From NCBI GenBank assembly GCA_949126835.1, contig OX421497.1, forward strand, positions 17,555,823 to 17,619,822: a DNA stretch of 64,000 nucleotides, read 5' to 3'. A model generated the notes under the pieces. The model worked only from the letters and a program-made list of their open reading frames with translations, was not told where the DNA came from and made no database searches. This document shows, one piece after another, positions 11,267 through 22,476 of the stretch (position 1 is its first letter; each line of letters opens with the position of its first letter). This DNA is from Anisus vortex (lineage: Eukaryota; Mollusca; Gastropoda; Planorbidae). The position numbers and the translations under genes were made by a program.

Positions 11267-14200
11267 GTCAGGTCTGCTGTAGTCAGGTCTGCTGTAGTCA
11301 GGTCTACTGTAGTCAGGTCTGCTGTAGTCAGGTCTGCTGTAGTCAGGTCTGCTGTAGTCAGGTCTGCTGTAGTATCCTTCAAGTATCCCCGATGATGTCA
11401 GGTCTGCTGTAGTATCCTTCAAGTATCCCCGATGATGTCAGGTCTGCTGTAGTATCCTTCAAGTATCCCCGATGATGTCAGGTCTGCTGTAGTATCCTTC
11501 AAGTATCCCCGATGATGTCAGGTCTGCTGTAGTATCCTTCAAGTATCCCCGATGATGTCAGGTCTGCTGTAGTATCCTTCAAGTATCCCCGATGATGTCA
11601 GGTCTGCTGTAGTATCCTTCAAGTATCCCCGATGATGTCAGGTCTGCTGTAGTATCCTTCAAGTATCCCCGATGATGTCAGGTCTGCTGTAGTATCCTTC
11701 AAGTATCCCCGATGATGTCAGGTCTGCTGTAGTATCCTTCAAGTATCCCCGATGATGTCAGGTCTGCTGTAGTATCCTTCAAGTATCCCCGATGATGTGG
11801 CTTGTCAGGTCAGGTCTGCTGTAGTCAGGTCAGCTGTAGTATCCTTCAAGTATCCCCGATGATGTGGCTTGTCAGGTCAGGTCTGCTGTAGTCAGGTCTG
11901 CTAGAGTATCCTTCAAGTATCCCCGATGATGTGGCTTGTCAGGTCAGGTCTGCAGTAGTCAGGTCTGCTGTAGTATCCTTCAAGTATCCCCGATGATGTG
12001 GCTTGTCAGGTCAGGTCTGCTGTAGTCAGGTCTGCTGTAGTATCCTTCAAGTATCCCCGATGATGTGGCTTGTCAGGTCAGGTCTGCTGTAGTCAGGTCT
12101 GCTGTAGTATCCTTCAAGTATCCCCGATGATGTGGCTTGTCAGGTCAGGTCTGCTGTAGTCAGGTCTGCTGTAGTATCCTTCAAGTATCCCCGATGATGT
12201 CAGGTCTGCTGTAGTATCCTTCAAGTATCCCCGATGATGTCAGGTCTGCTGTAGTATCCTTCAAGTATCCCCGATGATGTCAGGTCTGCTGTAGTATCCT
12301 TCAAGTATCCCCGATGATGTCAGGTCTGCTGTAGTATCCTTCAAGTATCCCCGATGATGTCAGGTCTGCTGTAGTATCCTTCAAGTATCCCCGATGATGT
12401 CAGGTCTGCTGTAGTATCCTTCAAGTATCCCCGATGATGTCAGGTCTGCTGTAGTATCCTTCAAGTATCCCTGATGATGTGGCTTGTCAGGTCAGGTCTG
12501 CTGTAGTATCCTTCAAGTATCCCCGATGATGTGGCTTGTCAGGTCAGGTCTGCTGTAGTATCCTTCAAGTATCCCCGATGATGTGGCTTGTCAGGTCAGG
12601 TCTGCTGTAGTATCCTTCAAGTATCCCCGATGATGTGGCTTGTCAGGTCAGGTCTGCTGTAGTATCCGTCAAGTATCCCCCATGATGTGGCTTGTCAGGT
12701 CAGGTCTGCTGTAGTCAGGTCTGCTAGAGTATCCTTCAAGTATCCCCGATGATGTGGCTTGTCAGGTCAGGTCTGCTGTAGTCAGGTCTGCTGTAGTATC
12801 CTTCAAGTATCCCCGATGATGTGGCTTGTCAGGTCAGGTCTGCTGTAGTCAGGTCTGCTGTAGTATCCTTCAAGTATCCCCGATGATGTGGCTTGTCAGG
12901 TCAGGTCTGCTGTAGTCAGGTCTGCTGTAGTATCCTTCAAGTATCCCCGATGATGTGGCTTGTCAGGTCAGGTCTGCTGTAGTCAGGTCTGCTGTAGTAT
13001 CCTTCAAGTATCCCCGATGATGTCAGGTCTGCTGTAGTATCCTTCAAGTATCCCCGATGATGTCAGGTCTGCTGTAGTATCTTTCAAGTATCCCCGATGA
13101 TGTCAGGTCTGCTGTAGTATCCTTCAAGTATCCCCGATGATGTCAGGTCTGCTGTAGTATCCTTCAAGTATCCCCGATGATGTCAGGTCTGCTGTAGTAT
13201 CCTTCAAGTATCCCCGATGATGTCAGGTCTGCTGTAGTATCCTTCAAGTATCCCCGATGATGTCAGGTCTGCTGTAGTATCCTTCAAGTATCCCTGATGA
13301 TGTGGCTTGTCAGGTCAGGTCTGCTGTAGTATCCTTCAAGTATCCCCGATGATGTGGCTTGTCAGGTCAGGTCTGCTGTAGTATCCTTCAAGTATCCCCG
13401 ATGATGTGGCTTGTCAGGTCAGGTCTGCTGTAGTATCCTTCAAGTATCCCCGATGATGTGGCTTGTCAGGTCAGGTCTGCTGTAGTATCCGTCAAGTATC
13501 CCCGATGATGTGGCTTGTCAGGTCAGGTCTGCTGTAGTCAGGTCTGCTAGAGTATCCTTCAAGTATCCCCGATGATGTGGCTTGTCAGGTCAGGTCTGCT
13601 GTAGTCAGGTCTGCTGTAGTATCCTTCAAGTATCCCCGATGATGTGGCTTGTCAGGTCAGGTCTGCTGTAGTCAGGTCTGCTGTAGTATCCTTCAAGTAT
13701 CCCCGATGATGTCAGGTCTGCTGTAGTATCCTTCAAGTAACCCCGATGATGTCAGGTCTGCTGTAGTATCCTTCAAGTATCCCCGATGATGTCAGGTCTG
13801 CTGTAGTATCCTTCAAGTATCCCCGATGATGTCAGGTCTGCTGTAGTATCCTTCAAGTATCCCCGATGATGTCAGGTCTGCTGTAGTATCCTTCAAGTAT
13901 CCCCGATGATGTCAGGTCTGCTGTAGTATCCTTCAAGTATCCCCGATGATGTGGCTTGTCAGGTCAGGTCTGCTGTAGTATCCTTCAAGTATCCCCGATG
14001 ATGTGGCTTGTCAGGTCAGGTCTGCTGTAGTATCCTTCAAGTATCCCCGATGATGTCAGGTCTGCTGTAGTATCCTTCAAGTATCCCCGATGATGTCAGG
14101 TCTGCTGTAGTATCCTTCAAGTATCCCCGATGATGTCAGGTCTGCTGTAGTATCCTTCAAGTATCCCCGATGATGTCAGGTCTGCTGTAGTCAGGTCTGC

Positions 14201-14377
14201 TGTAGTCAGGTCTGCTGTAGTCAGGTCTGCTGTAGTCAGGTCTGCTGTAGTCAGGTCTGCTGTAGTCAGGTCTGCTGTAGTCAGGTCTGCTGTAGTCAGG
14301 TCTGCTGTAGTATCCTTCAAGTATCCCCGATGATGTCAGGTCTGCTGTAGTATCCTTCAAGTATCCCCGATGATGTG
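11267..14377. repeat. 3.1-kb minisatellite with an 823-bp higher-order repeat
   Basis: Built from three modules: a 15-base core tcaggtctgctgtag; a 25-base module tatccttcaagtatccccga plus tgatg; and a linker tggcttgtcagg. These combine into 40-bp, about 53-bp and about 68-bp units in blocks. Rare variants mark a higher-order period: the substitution ctgctagagtatcc lies at 11898, 12721 and 13544 (spacing exactly 823), gtatccgtcaag near 12663 and 13486, and the ccctgatgatg variant at about 12469 and 13292. Near 14175-14310 the array collapses to about nine pure copies of the 15-base core. All open frames here are repeat-derived. Confidence 0.97.
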
Positions 14378-15094
14378 GCTTGGACTTATAACGAAATGTA
14401 TTTGATTTGCTTTCCCTGAATCTTTCTTGCAATGACTAATGTTGGTAAAAATGACTTATTGTTTGTTTGCTTTTCTTTCAGTTGCGTAACATTATCCTCT
14501 CTGCCCACGCAAGAATCCTATTTTATATTTGCAAGTTCTCTTTATTTTATTTAGAAACAGAAGACAATTATAGATGTATTTTTTTGTTAATTCAGGTACA
14601 TTCAACATAAACTCGCTCAGTTACTAAGTTAATAAAAAGAAACTCAATAAATTATAGTAAATAAAAAATTTCTGATGGTTGAATTATGCTAAATTTAAGC
14701 TCAAACTGCGACGAGAGTTTTTTTTTTATTTGAACATGACAGTGGGATGCTGTCCTCATAAAATATCCTCGCGGGCAGCATGCGGCCCGCAAACCATCAG
14801 TTCGAAAACCCTGCTTATCACAGACGGTAGAAAATAAAAAGAAAAGATTTTAACGGTAAATAACATTGCGATGATTCGGTACTTGTTTTTTTTTCTTTGT
14901 ATTTACTGTGAGTTTTGTGTACAAAATATAAGCACCCACCCTGGCATCAATTTTAGAGTAATAAATGACTTTCTGGCAATATGGTGAAGTATGGAAAGGA
15001 ATGACACATATAGTATGGCCTATAATGTGGTGAGAACGACGCCAAGACTCAGCACATATATTACAAAGTAGGTAGTTACGGGTATACATTAGGA
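14378..15094. other. Intergenic sequence with a possible hAT remnant
   Basis: No gene is seen. At about 14745-14815 a GC-rich stretch (gcatgcggcccgcaaacc) resembles terminal parts of hAT elements, but no paired terminus was found. Confidence 0.4.
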
Positions 15095-15668
15095 TTCATA
15101 AAAAGGAACTTTTACAAATGTAATAAGAACATAAAACTAAAATGCTATCTCACATTAGTTAGGCCTATACTAGAATATGCAGCATCTGTATGGGACCCAT
15201 CAACTAAAGAAAACATTAAAAAAATAGAACAAATTCAAAAAAGAGCTGCAAGGTTCATAACTAGTGAATATTCCCAATTAACAAGAGTAACACCATTAGT
15301 CAAATCATTAAACCTAGAAACACTAGAAGACAGAAGGGCAAAGAGTAAAGTAGTAATAATACATAAGGCAATAACTCTAATTTAGAAATACAACACAATA
15401 ACAACCTGTTGCAAAGCTCAGATAAACATAAAGACAAAAACACTTTCCTTGTCCCTTATGCGAGAACAAATGCATATAAGTACTCTTTCTTCCCGAGTGG
15501 CATTCGGGCATGGAATGGGTTGCCTGAACAAACCAGGAAAAACAGTAACTTAACATCATTCAAAACATTAATAAAAATGCAAGACTAGACTCGGACCACG
15601 GATGAGCGTAGGACGCAATAATCTTCTTTATAGAAGGAGCGTCTGTAATGTATAAGATAAGATAAGAA
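15095..15668 (+). mobile_element. LINE 3' end (non-LTR retrotransposon), truncated
   Basis: The best copy of this family in the window. Translation of the first 290 bp gives a run with LVRPILEYAASVWDP and IQKRAARFI, typical of the C-terminal end of CR1/Jockey-like reverse transcriptase ORFs. A stop and frameshifts follow. The non-coding tail ends in a (taaga)n repeat (gtataagataagat), as expected for a 5'-truncated insertion. The 5' part of the ORF is absent. Family assignment is from motif memory only. Confidence 0.75.
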
Positions 15669-15730
15669 TGAAGTGAACGGAACATAATAAGATAGCGATG
15701 ACTACTAAACAAAAATAGAGAATTCATAAG

Positions 15731-15738
15731 TACTAGAC
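15731..15738. repeat. Left 8-bp target site duplication of the hAT element
   Basis: TACTAGAC, matched exactly by 22477-22484 on the other side of the element. Confidence 0.9.
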
Positions 15739-16106
15739 CAGGGGTCGGCAACCTTTTGCTGATGGTGTGCCAAATGAGGATTTCAAAATCATTCAGCGTG
15801 CCGACAGGCTAAAAGTCAACCTGCTCTATTATACTTGTTTTCTTATTTTTTACAAGACAATTAATTTAACGCCGTAGCAAGACCAAACCAAAAAGCAAAG
15901 GAAATCTATAGAGAAAATCGTTAAAGCATCTTATAATTTTGATTCTTATAATATTTTGTTCTTGGTATAACTGAGTTTTTCTTTTATTTGTTTACTAATT
16001 TGAATTATGAAAAAAATTGCAGCGCTAATCGTTAAGAGGAATTGATACATTGTAATCATACAAACTGGGTAGCTGTTGAGTCATATAATCAAAATATTTA
16101 TATAAT

Positions 16107-17737
16107 TGTAGGTCGGTGACTTAAATTAAAAGTGTGATTATTTGCTTTGTGCTGTACGAGTGGTCCGTTTGAATGTGTTTAAGTTTCTGTGCTCTGTGGG
16201 TGCTATGATTTGTGAGAATGTAAGTAATGGACTTTTAATGTAAATATATTTTATTATTTGTAATATAGATATAGACTTGGGGGACTGTTTGGTATAAAAA
16301 TGATGTATGTAAAGATTGTTTTGTATTTTGTGAAGGCCCTGAAACGAGGTTAAGCGGCTAGGCCTTGCGTCATTTTTCGGAATTCTTTTTCTGATCATTT
16401 TAAATCGGGTTTTTGTTAGTGTAGTTTAATTAAAGTAATAGGTAGAATTTTTATTGTAGTTTAATTTAATATAGGTAGATTTGTAGATATTTAGCAATAG
16501 GAGATTTAGAATAATATTTAGCACAGATTGACCGGAAATAAGGCAATGTTAGGGTAGTTAAAAAAGGAATTTCTGGTTAGCGGTCAGAGACGTTCGGTCA
16601 GCGTCTATAAATAGAACAATTAATCAATCACTTCCGTCTGAAATGGCCCATTTTGTGGAAGACCAGTGGTCAGATTATGGCATAGTTGTGTGTGGCTTGT
16701 TCGGATATGACGTGAGTTGAGCTTTAATTACTTTTTAGAATTTGTATGTTATTTTATGCTATGTTTTATTTGGTTATTTTATGTATATTGTCCACTTGAA
16801 TGGATTAAGTTGGAGGTTTGGGAAGGAACATTAGCCGCCATGTTGGCTTCTTCTTTTTAAATGTATATTTCTTTTTAGTTCATGTATATTATTATTTTAA
16901 TGTAATGTTGCCTTTAATGGCCGGCATGGGAATAAGTTATGGTAGATGTTTTTATTTCATGCTTGGTTTTAACTGGTATGTATTAACCAGTGAGTGGCCT
17001 AACTCTGTGGTACAGAGTATAGAGCGGTGTTGTCTTGTACTAGTCTTCATTGACTAGAGCTGGGTTGATTCTTATGTCATAATTCATATTATGTTATAAG
17101 ATGTACAAGGAGTATAGGTTCATGTTTGAACTGGTTATAGTTGGGACTATGCTATGTAGTTTTTATTTACTGTATATAGTATATATATATTATGCTTATG
17201 TATATAGATGACCATGTTCTAATGTTTATTTTTATTTTTCTATTTCTATTCTATTATATTGTAGGTCGTAATGTCGGCCTATGTTGGTTTTTAGTGGGGA
17301 GTTGAAGTTAGTTTTTTAGTGGGGAGTTGAAGTTAGTTTTTAAGTGGGGAGTTTAAGTTGGTTATTATTTGTGAGGGTTTACAGTATGTTTATAGAGTTT
17401 AGATAGTATAGGTTTATTGTTGGGGTTTAATTTGTTTTTAATGATTTTTATTTTCCCTTAAATGGGACGAGTGAATTTTCATGAATAAAAAGTAATTTGT
17501 AATTTAAATATGATTTTAGTGTTTTATGTTTAGTGTTCAGTGTTGTTGGTCTGTTTAGATTGTAATAATCCTTCTGTCCCAACGGAAGTGTCACGGAAGC
17601 CCAAAGTCCCCTCGTGCCCTAGTTTAGATGTATTTAGTAATGATTGCTGTCCTTTACCCACAACCCTCTTTAATTTAGTAGTACCACCATGAACCTATTT
17701 AAATATAACCGCCCTCCCCTCCCCCCACCCTGTTACA
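16107..17737 (+). repeat. 5' long terminal repeat
   Basis: Starts TGTAGGTCGGTG and ends CCCTGTTACA, the TG...CA ends usual for LTRs, and matches 19504-21171 almost base for base. The differences I see are two indels of 13 and 23 bp, one extra C in the other copy, and about two substitutions. A TATA-like tctataaatagaac occurs near 16603. Two short open frames inside the LTR are mirrored in the other copy and have no coding character. Confidence 0.95.
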
Positions 17738-17739
17738 AA

Positions 17740-17756
17740 TGGTGTCAGAAGTGGGA
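17740..17756 (+). other. Primer binding site candidate
   Basis: tggtgtcagaagtggga, two bases after the 5' LTR end. The position is right for tRNA-primed minus-strand synthesis; the priming tRNA was not identified. Confidence 0.6.
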
Positions 17757-17859
17757 TTCCGTGCTTAAACAGACCAATGATTACTGTTGTTAGCTTAGGA
17801 ATGTTAGGTTTAGTGGGGCTGGAGGTTAGGATATAGGTGAAAAAAAAACCAACATAGGC

Positions 17860-19416
17860 ATGACTGGGGAAGAACAAGCCACACAGACAGTGTATGTCTT
17901 CCTGCACCGTGAGGAGCCGGTCAAACTATTCCACGGCAGTAACCACCCAGGCGACGTGGAGAGCTTCATCGATGACATTAGAGGTGCCTGGAGGGCGAGA
18001 CGAGTCACCGAGAACGAAGAGAAGAGAGACGTGCTATGGGCTCACCTCGGCGAGTCAGTGAGGGCAGAGTGTAGGTGCCACCCACCGGAGGTGAGGTCCA
18101 ACCCTGAAGAGCTGATCAGGGTGTTACAGTCCGTCTACGGGGAGAAACGAAGTATCTCCAAATTAATGGGCCTGTTCCTCACAGTCCATCAACATGTCTC
18201 AGAGACCGTGAGAGCTTACTCTCACCGCTTGCAGGCTGCATTTGATGCCCTGTTAGCGCGACAAACCTGTCTCTCAGTGGCCCTCACAGATGCCGTAATC
18301 TTGAGGGACCACTTTGCAGAAAACTTGCTGGACCCCCTCTTGAGGAAGTACCTGCGAGAGGAGATCCATAAATACCCTAGGACCTCCTTCCTAGACCTCC
18401 GGGATACGGCTATACGCTGGTCCGAGGACGAATGTGGCGTCCACTTGACGCACTCTGTAGCTACGACTCTTGAGCCACAACAGCCGGGCCCAGAGTTGGA
18501 AAAATTGGTGTTGGCACTGGCCAAACAGGTGGGTGAGTTATCAACAACAATAGAGTATCTGCAGCTTGCACAACAAAGCCCTGATGCTCATCCATACCCA
18601 CAGCGTTCAGGTGAACCAGACCACTACGGTTATCATGCTAGATACAGTGTTAACTGTGGCAGCCCCGACCACCTTGCTGGAGAGTGCCTGAAAGGGAGGC
18701 AGTCAACTGTCGGAGCGAATGGCGCGATTCATCGCAAAGATGAGGTTTCCACTCTGTTGAGCCAGATAATAGGCACCCGCCCTGCCGCAAATGTCAGCCT
18801 TAATGGGCTATGTTGTGAGGCCACGAGTGACACAGGCTCCCTGGTCAGCACAGTGACGGAGAGCCTATTTACCAACCAAACTGCCAGTGTACTACCAGAA
18901 GTTGGGGATACCCAAACTGTTAGACCCCAGTCAGTCATGTTTAAAGTAGTTGTGCCAACAGGACCGGTAGTAAATAAAGGAATGGTTCAGGCGGCACCGT
19001 TATATGGCTTGAAAGTGGTTAAAGAAACGGTTTCGGTGGACCCTATGATAGTTAATGTGAAATCGGTGTGCCAAACTAGACGTCAAGATGTACCAGGAGA
19101 GGACTCTGCTCTTTTCTCATTACACTTCTGTTTACTTTTTATTTTTAGCCATTTTCTTTCCTTTTGTTATGTTTTTATGAAAATGTTAAATTTACTTTTT
19201 GTATGCCTTTATTACCCATTTTATGACATGTTGACTCTTTTGTGTCGTGTGCGTAGATTTTTCCTTTTTGATGTACTTGGACACTACGTATATCTCATTG
19301 TGACTTTGATGTCATATGTTTTAAGAGTAGGTACCACATTTTTTGTCCCAGTGAGACTTTCACATTTTCCACCTATCTTTAGGCTGCATGCTTTTTATGT
19401 ATGTCCCAATGGGTAA
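17860..19416 (+). CDS. Gag/protease-like ORF of the LTR retrotransposon, pol deleted
   Basis: An ORF of 518 codons beginning MTGEEQATQ. Residues about 20-230 look like a Ty3/Gypsy gag capsid region (VKLFHGSNHPGDVESFI at the N-terminal end). Around residues 262-274 lies a zinc-knuckle-like NCGSPDHLAGEC: the second Cys, His and third Cys have CCHC spacing, but the first Cys position is Ser. Residues 322-328 (TSDTGSL) fit the DTG active-site motif of a retropepsin. After about residue 410 the similarity stops and a strongly hydrophobic tail of about 95 residues follows (several F/L/Y-rich segments). That tail is probably read-through into sequence joined by deletion of pol, although a membrane function cannot be excluded. 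The start is the first ATG after the primer site. Confidence 0.8.
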   Translation: MTGEEQATQTVYVFLHREEPVKLFHGSNHPGDVESFIDDIRGAWRARRVTENEEKRDVLWAHLGESVRAECRCHPPEVRSNPEELIRVLQSVYGEKRSISKLMGLFLTVHQHVSETVRAYSHRLQAAFDALLARQTCLSVALTDAVILRDHFAENLLDPLLRKYLREEIHKYPRTSFLDLRDTAIRWSEDECGVHLTHSVATTLEPQQPGPELEKLVLALAKQVGELSTTIEYLQLAQQSPDAHPYPQRSGEPDHYGYHARYSVNCGSPDHLAGECLKGRQSTVGANGAIHRKDEVSTLLSQIIGTRPAANVSLNGLCCEATSDTGSLVSTVTESLFTNQTASVLPEVGDTQTVRPQSVMFKVVVPTGPVVNKGMVQAAPLYGLKVVKETVSVDPMIVNVKSVCQTRRQDVPGEDSALFSLHFCLLFIFSHFLSFCYVFMKMLNLLFVCLYYPFYDMLTLLCRVRRFFLFDVLGHYVYLIVTLMSYVLRVGTTFFVPVRLSHFPPIFRLHAFYVCPNG

Positions 19417-19479
19417 ATTTTTGTATTGATCTAGGGCCAGAGGGGTATTTTTTGTATGATAGTTTGTTTTTGCAGGGTC

Positions 19480-19503
19480 GCAAAAAGAAAGTTAGGAGAT
19501 GAA
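19480..19503 (+). other. Polypurine tract candidate
   Basis: A purine-rich stretch (gcaaaaagaaagttaggaga) directly precedes the 3' LTR, the expected position for plus-strand priming. Confidence 0.6.
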
Positions 19504-21171
19504 TGTAGGTCGGTGACTTAAATTAAAAGTGTGATTATTTGCTTTGTGCTGTACGAGTGGTCCGTTTGAATGTGTTTAAGTTTCTGTGCTCTGTGGGTGC
19601 TATGATTTGTGAGAATGTAAGTAATGGACTTTTAATGTAAATATATTTTATTATTTGTAATATAGATATAGACTTGGGGGACTGTTTGGTATAAAAATGA
19701 TGTATGTAAAGATTGTTTTGTATTTTGTGAAGGCCCTGAAACGAGGTTAAGCGGCTAGGCCTTGCGTCATTTTTCGGAATTCTTTTTCTGATCATTTTAA
19801 ATCGGGTTTTCGTTAGTGTAGTTTAATTAAAGTAATAGGTAGAATTTTTATTGTAGTTTAATTTAATATAGGGTTGTACATAAGGTAGATTTGTAGATAT
19901 TTAGCAATAGGAGATTTAGAATAATATTTAGCACAGATTGACCGGAAATAAGGCAATGTTAGGGTAGTTAAAAAAGGAATTTCTGGTTAGCGGTCAGAGA
20001 CGTTCGGTCAGCGTCTATAAATAGAACAATTAATCAATCACTTCCGTCTGAAATGGCCCATTTTGTGGAAGACCAGTGGTCAGATTATGGCATAGTTGTG
20101 TGTGGCTTGTTCGGATATGACGTGAGTTGAGCTTTAATTACTTTTTAGAATTTGTATGTTATTTTATGCTATGTTTTATTTGGTTATTTTATGTATATTG
20201 TCCACTTGTCTATGACAAGTGCATTGATGGGAATGGATTAAGTTGGAGGTTTGGGAAGGAACATTAGCCGCCATGTTGGCTTCTTCTTTTTAAATGTATA
20301 TTTCTTTTTAGTTCATGTATATTATTATTTTAATGTAATGTTGCCTTTAATGGCCGGCATGGGAATAAGTTATGGTAGATGTTTTTATTTCATGCTTGGT
20401 TTTAACTGGTATGTATTAACCAGTGAGTGGCCTAACTCTGTGGTACAGAGTATAGAGCGGTGTTGTCTTGTACTAGTCTTCATTGACTAGAGCTGGGTTG
20501 ATTCTTATGTCATAATTCATATTATGTTATAAGATGTACAAGGAGTATAGGTTCATGTTTGAACTGGTTATAGTTGGGACTATGCTATGTAGTTTTTATT
20601 TACTGTATATAGTATATATATATTATGCTTATGTATATAGATGACCATGTTCTAATGTTTATTTTTATTTTTCTATTTCTATTTTATTATATTGTAGGTC
20701 GTAATGTCGGCCTATGTTGGTTTTTAGTGGGGAGTTGAAGTTAGTTTTTTAGTGGGGAGTTGAAGTTAGTTTTTAAGTGGGGAGTTTAAGTTGGTTATTA
20801 TTTGTGAGGGTTTACAGTATGTTTATAGAGTTTAGATAGTATAGGTTTATTGTTGGGGTTTAATTTGTTTTTAATGATTTTTATTTTCCCTTAAATGGGA
20901 CGAGTGAATTTTCATGAATAAAAAGTAATTTGTAATTTAAATATGATTTTAGTGTTTTATGTTTAGTGTTCAGTGTTGTTGGTCTGTTTAGATTGTAATA
21001 ATCCTTCTGTCCCAACGGAAGTGTCACGGAAGCCCAAAGTCCCCTCGTGCCCTAGTTTAGATGTATTTAGTAATGATTGCTGTCCTTTACCCACAACCCT
21101 CTTTAATTTAGTAGTACCACCATGAACCTATTTAAATATAACCGCCCTCCCCTCCCCCCCACCCTGTTACA
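19504..21171 (+). repeat. 3' long terminal repeat
   Basis: Partner of 16107-17737. It contains two insertions relative to the 5' copy: 13 bp near 19871 (ggttgtacataag) and 23 bp near 20208, which forms a small hairpin (cacttgtctatgacaagtg). One extra C occurs in the C-run near 21160. Confidence 0.95.
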
Positions 21172-21175
21172 TAAT

Positions 21176-22476
21176 TTTCAACTACTTTCTACAGTTTGGT
21201 CATTATAAAGTTATAAGTTGTAAATCGTTTATTCTTTTATGACAGAAAAAGAGGAATCAGTATTTAATATTAGAAATATTACCGCAAATAAAACTGTCTA
21301 TTTATCTCCCTTTAATTAAAATAAAGTTTCAAAATTTGATTCAATAGTGATGCTAAACAAGTTATGTTTTGTAATATAACAAATATTAATGACTAATTAT
21401 TACCAGTGTTTATTTTTCTAAATCCAGCATTATGGTATTCATTTCAAGATTTAATTATAAGAGGTGTAAAATTAATTTACGTTAAACAGTTGCAAATAAA
21501 CATTTCCTTCATTAATTGTTTGTTCATTTATCTTTTAAACATTAATAATTAAAACAATTGCATAATATAATGCTATTAAAAGTCTCTTCTATTTATTAAA
21601 TAATTTTTTTTTTAAAGTTTGTTTTCGAATTACTTTGGCTATATGTTTGTTTAATTATAGAAGATGAGCATAAACACTCTTTTAAATATAATTAGTCTGT
21701 ATCAGTTAATGAGCGCCTTATCTTGAATTCTCATCATTTATTTAAAATGACAGATACATATTTAGTCATTTCCAAATGTCTGAAGTGTAAGTGACCTCTT
21801 TGAATGCTTAATACTGCGTTCATGTGCAATATGTAATGTTTACATGTGTAATAAAAAGCTGAAAGTAGAGCGGATGCGAATGGCAGTTGAGAATAGCAAA
21901 TGGTTTTACTTAGCGGCTTCCATCTAGATTTTTCCGCCAATGGGCACATTTCGATGCCCATTTCTTCTGCGTTTTAAAATCGCCACTATCCCTCCATTAA
22001 TAAATAAAACATCTACCGTACATCTAGAACGCTGTAGTAAGATCAAGCCAGTTAGGCTTGATGAGATATGAAATAATGAGTCCATAAATTTGAAAGTCTT
22101 GCCTTTGTTTAGATAACTCCACTTTGAGTGCTTCGATTGGCTTATGAAAAAGCCCAACTATCTATCTTAATATATGTCTTAATCCCTTAATATAGGGATG
22201 TACATGAAGTTAAATGTTTTGAAATTGATTTCACTCAAGATATATACAAATCTATTCAAGTGTTCTAACAGTTCAAGTGCTATTTGACCTCGTCTTTGTA
22301 AATGCGTTCAACTAACTAAAAATGTGTCGCTCTGTCATTCAGAAACATCGGCTTCATCAGCCAGTTGTCCTCATTCAGAACCGGAAAATGATGTGGGTTT
22401 TTTCATATCTCGCGTGCCATGGGAAATCGCTCTGCGTGCCAAGTTTGGCACGCGTGCCTGAGGTTGCCGACCCCTG
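21176..22476. other. Right arm of the hAT element
   Basis: AT-rich sequence without a recognisable transposase. Open frames at 21734-21961 and 21924-22157 (minus) are short and featureless. The last 100 bp become GC-rich and end in the terminal inverted repeat. Confidence 0.7.

Larger units (their letters stand above)
16107..21171 (+). mobile_element. Young non-autonomous LTR retrotransposon (Ty3/Gypsy-like), nested in the hAT element
   Basis: Two LTRs of 1.63 and 1.67 kb flank a 1.77-kb internal region. The 4-bp target duplication TAAT lies at 16103-16106 and 21172-21175. A primer-binding-site candidate (tggtgtcagaagtggga) starts two bases after the 5' LTR. A purine-rich tract (aaaaagaaagttaggaga) ends just before the 3' LTR. 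The internal region holds one ORF with gag-like and protease-like parts but no reverse transcriptase, RNase H or integrase, so replication would depend on proteins supplied in trans. The near-identity of the LTRs implies recent insertion. Confidence 0.92.
15739..22476. mobile_element. Non-autonomous hAT-type DNA transposon with a nested LTR retrotransposon
   Basis: The element begins caggggtcggcaacc and ends ggttgccgacccctg, perfect 15-base terminal inverted repeats, and is flanked by a perfect 8-bp target duplication. Both are hallmarks of hAT transposons. Inside the termini, sub-terminal gtgccaaatga and tgccaagtttgg blocks are also roughly symmetrical. Removing the nested LTR element and its duplication leaves about 1.67 kb, with no transposase-like frame of useful length. 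The element is therefore non-autonomous and would have needed a transposase from elsewhere. Confidence 0.88.

Noticed and set aside
11267..14377. CRISPR-like alternation of constant and variable segments
   Set aside because: All modules recur identically, no unique spacers and no cas genes; the host is clearly eukaryotic.
11149..14432. Thr/Ala/Asp-repeat frames on the minus strand
   Set aside because: Translations of the 15- and 40-bp modules; several frames are open at once.
16138..17057. Open frames of 86 and 79 codons repeated at 19535-20490
   Set aside because: They lie inside both LTR copies, so the duplication reflects the LTRs, and composition is non-coding.
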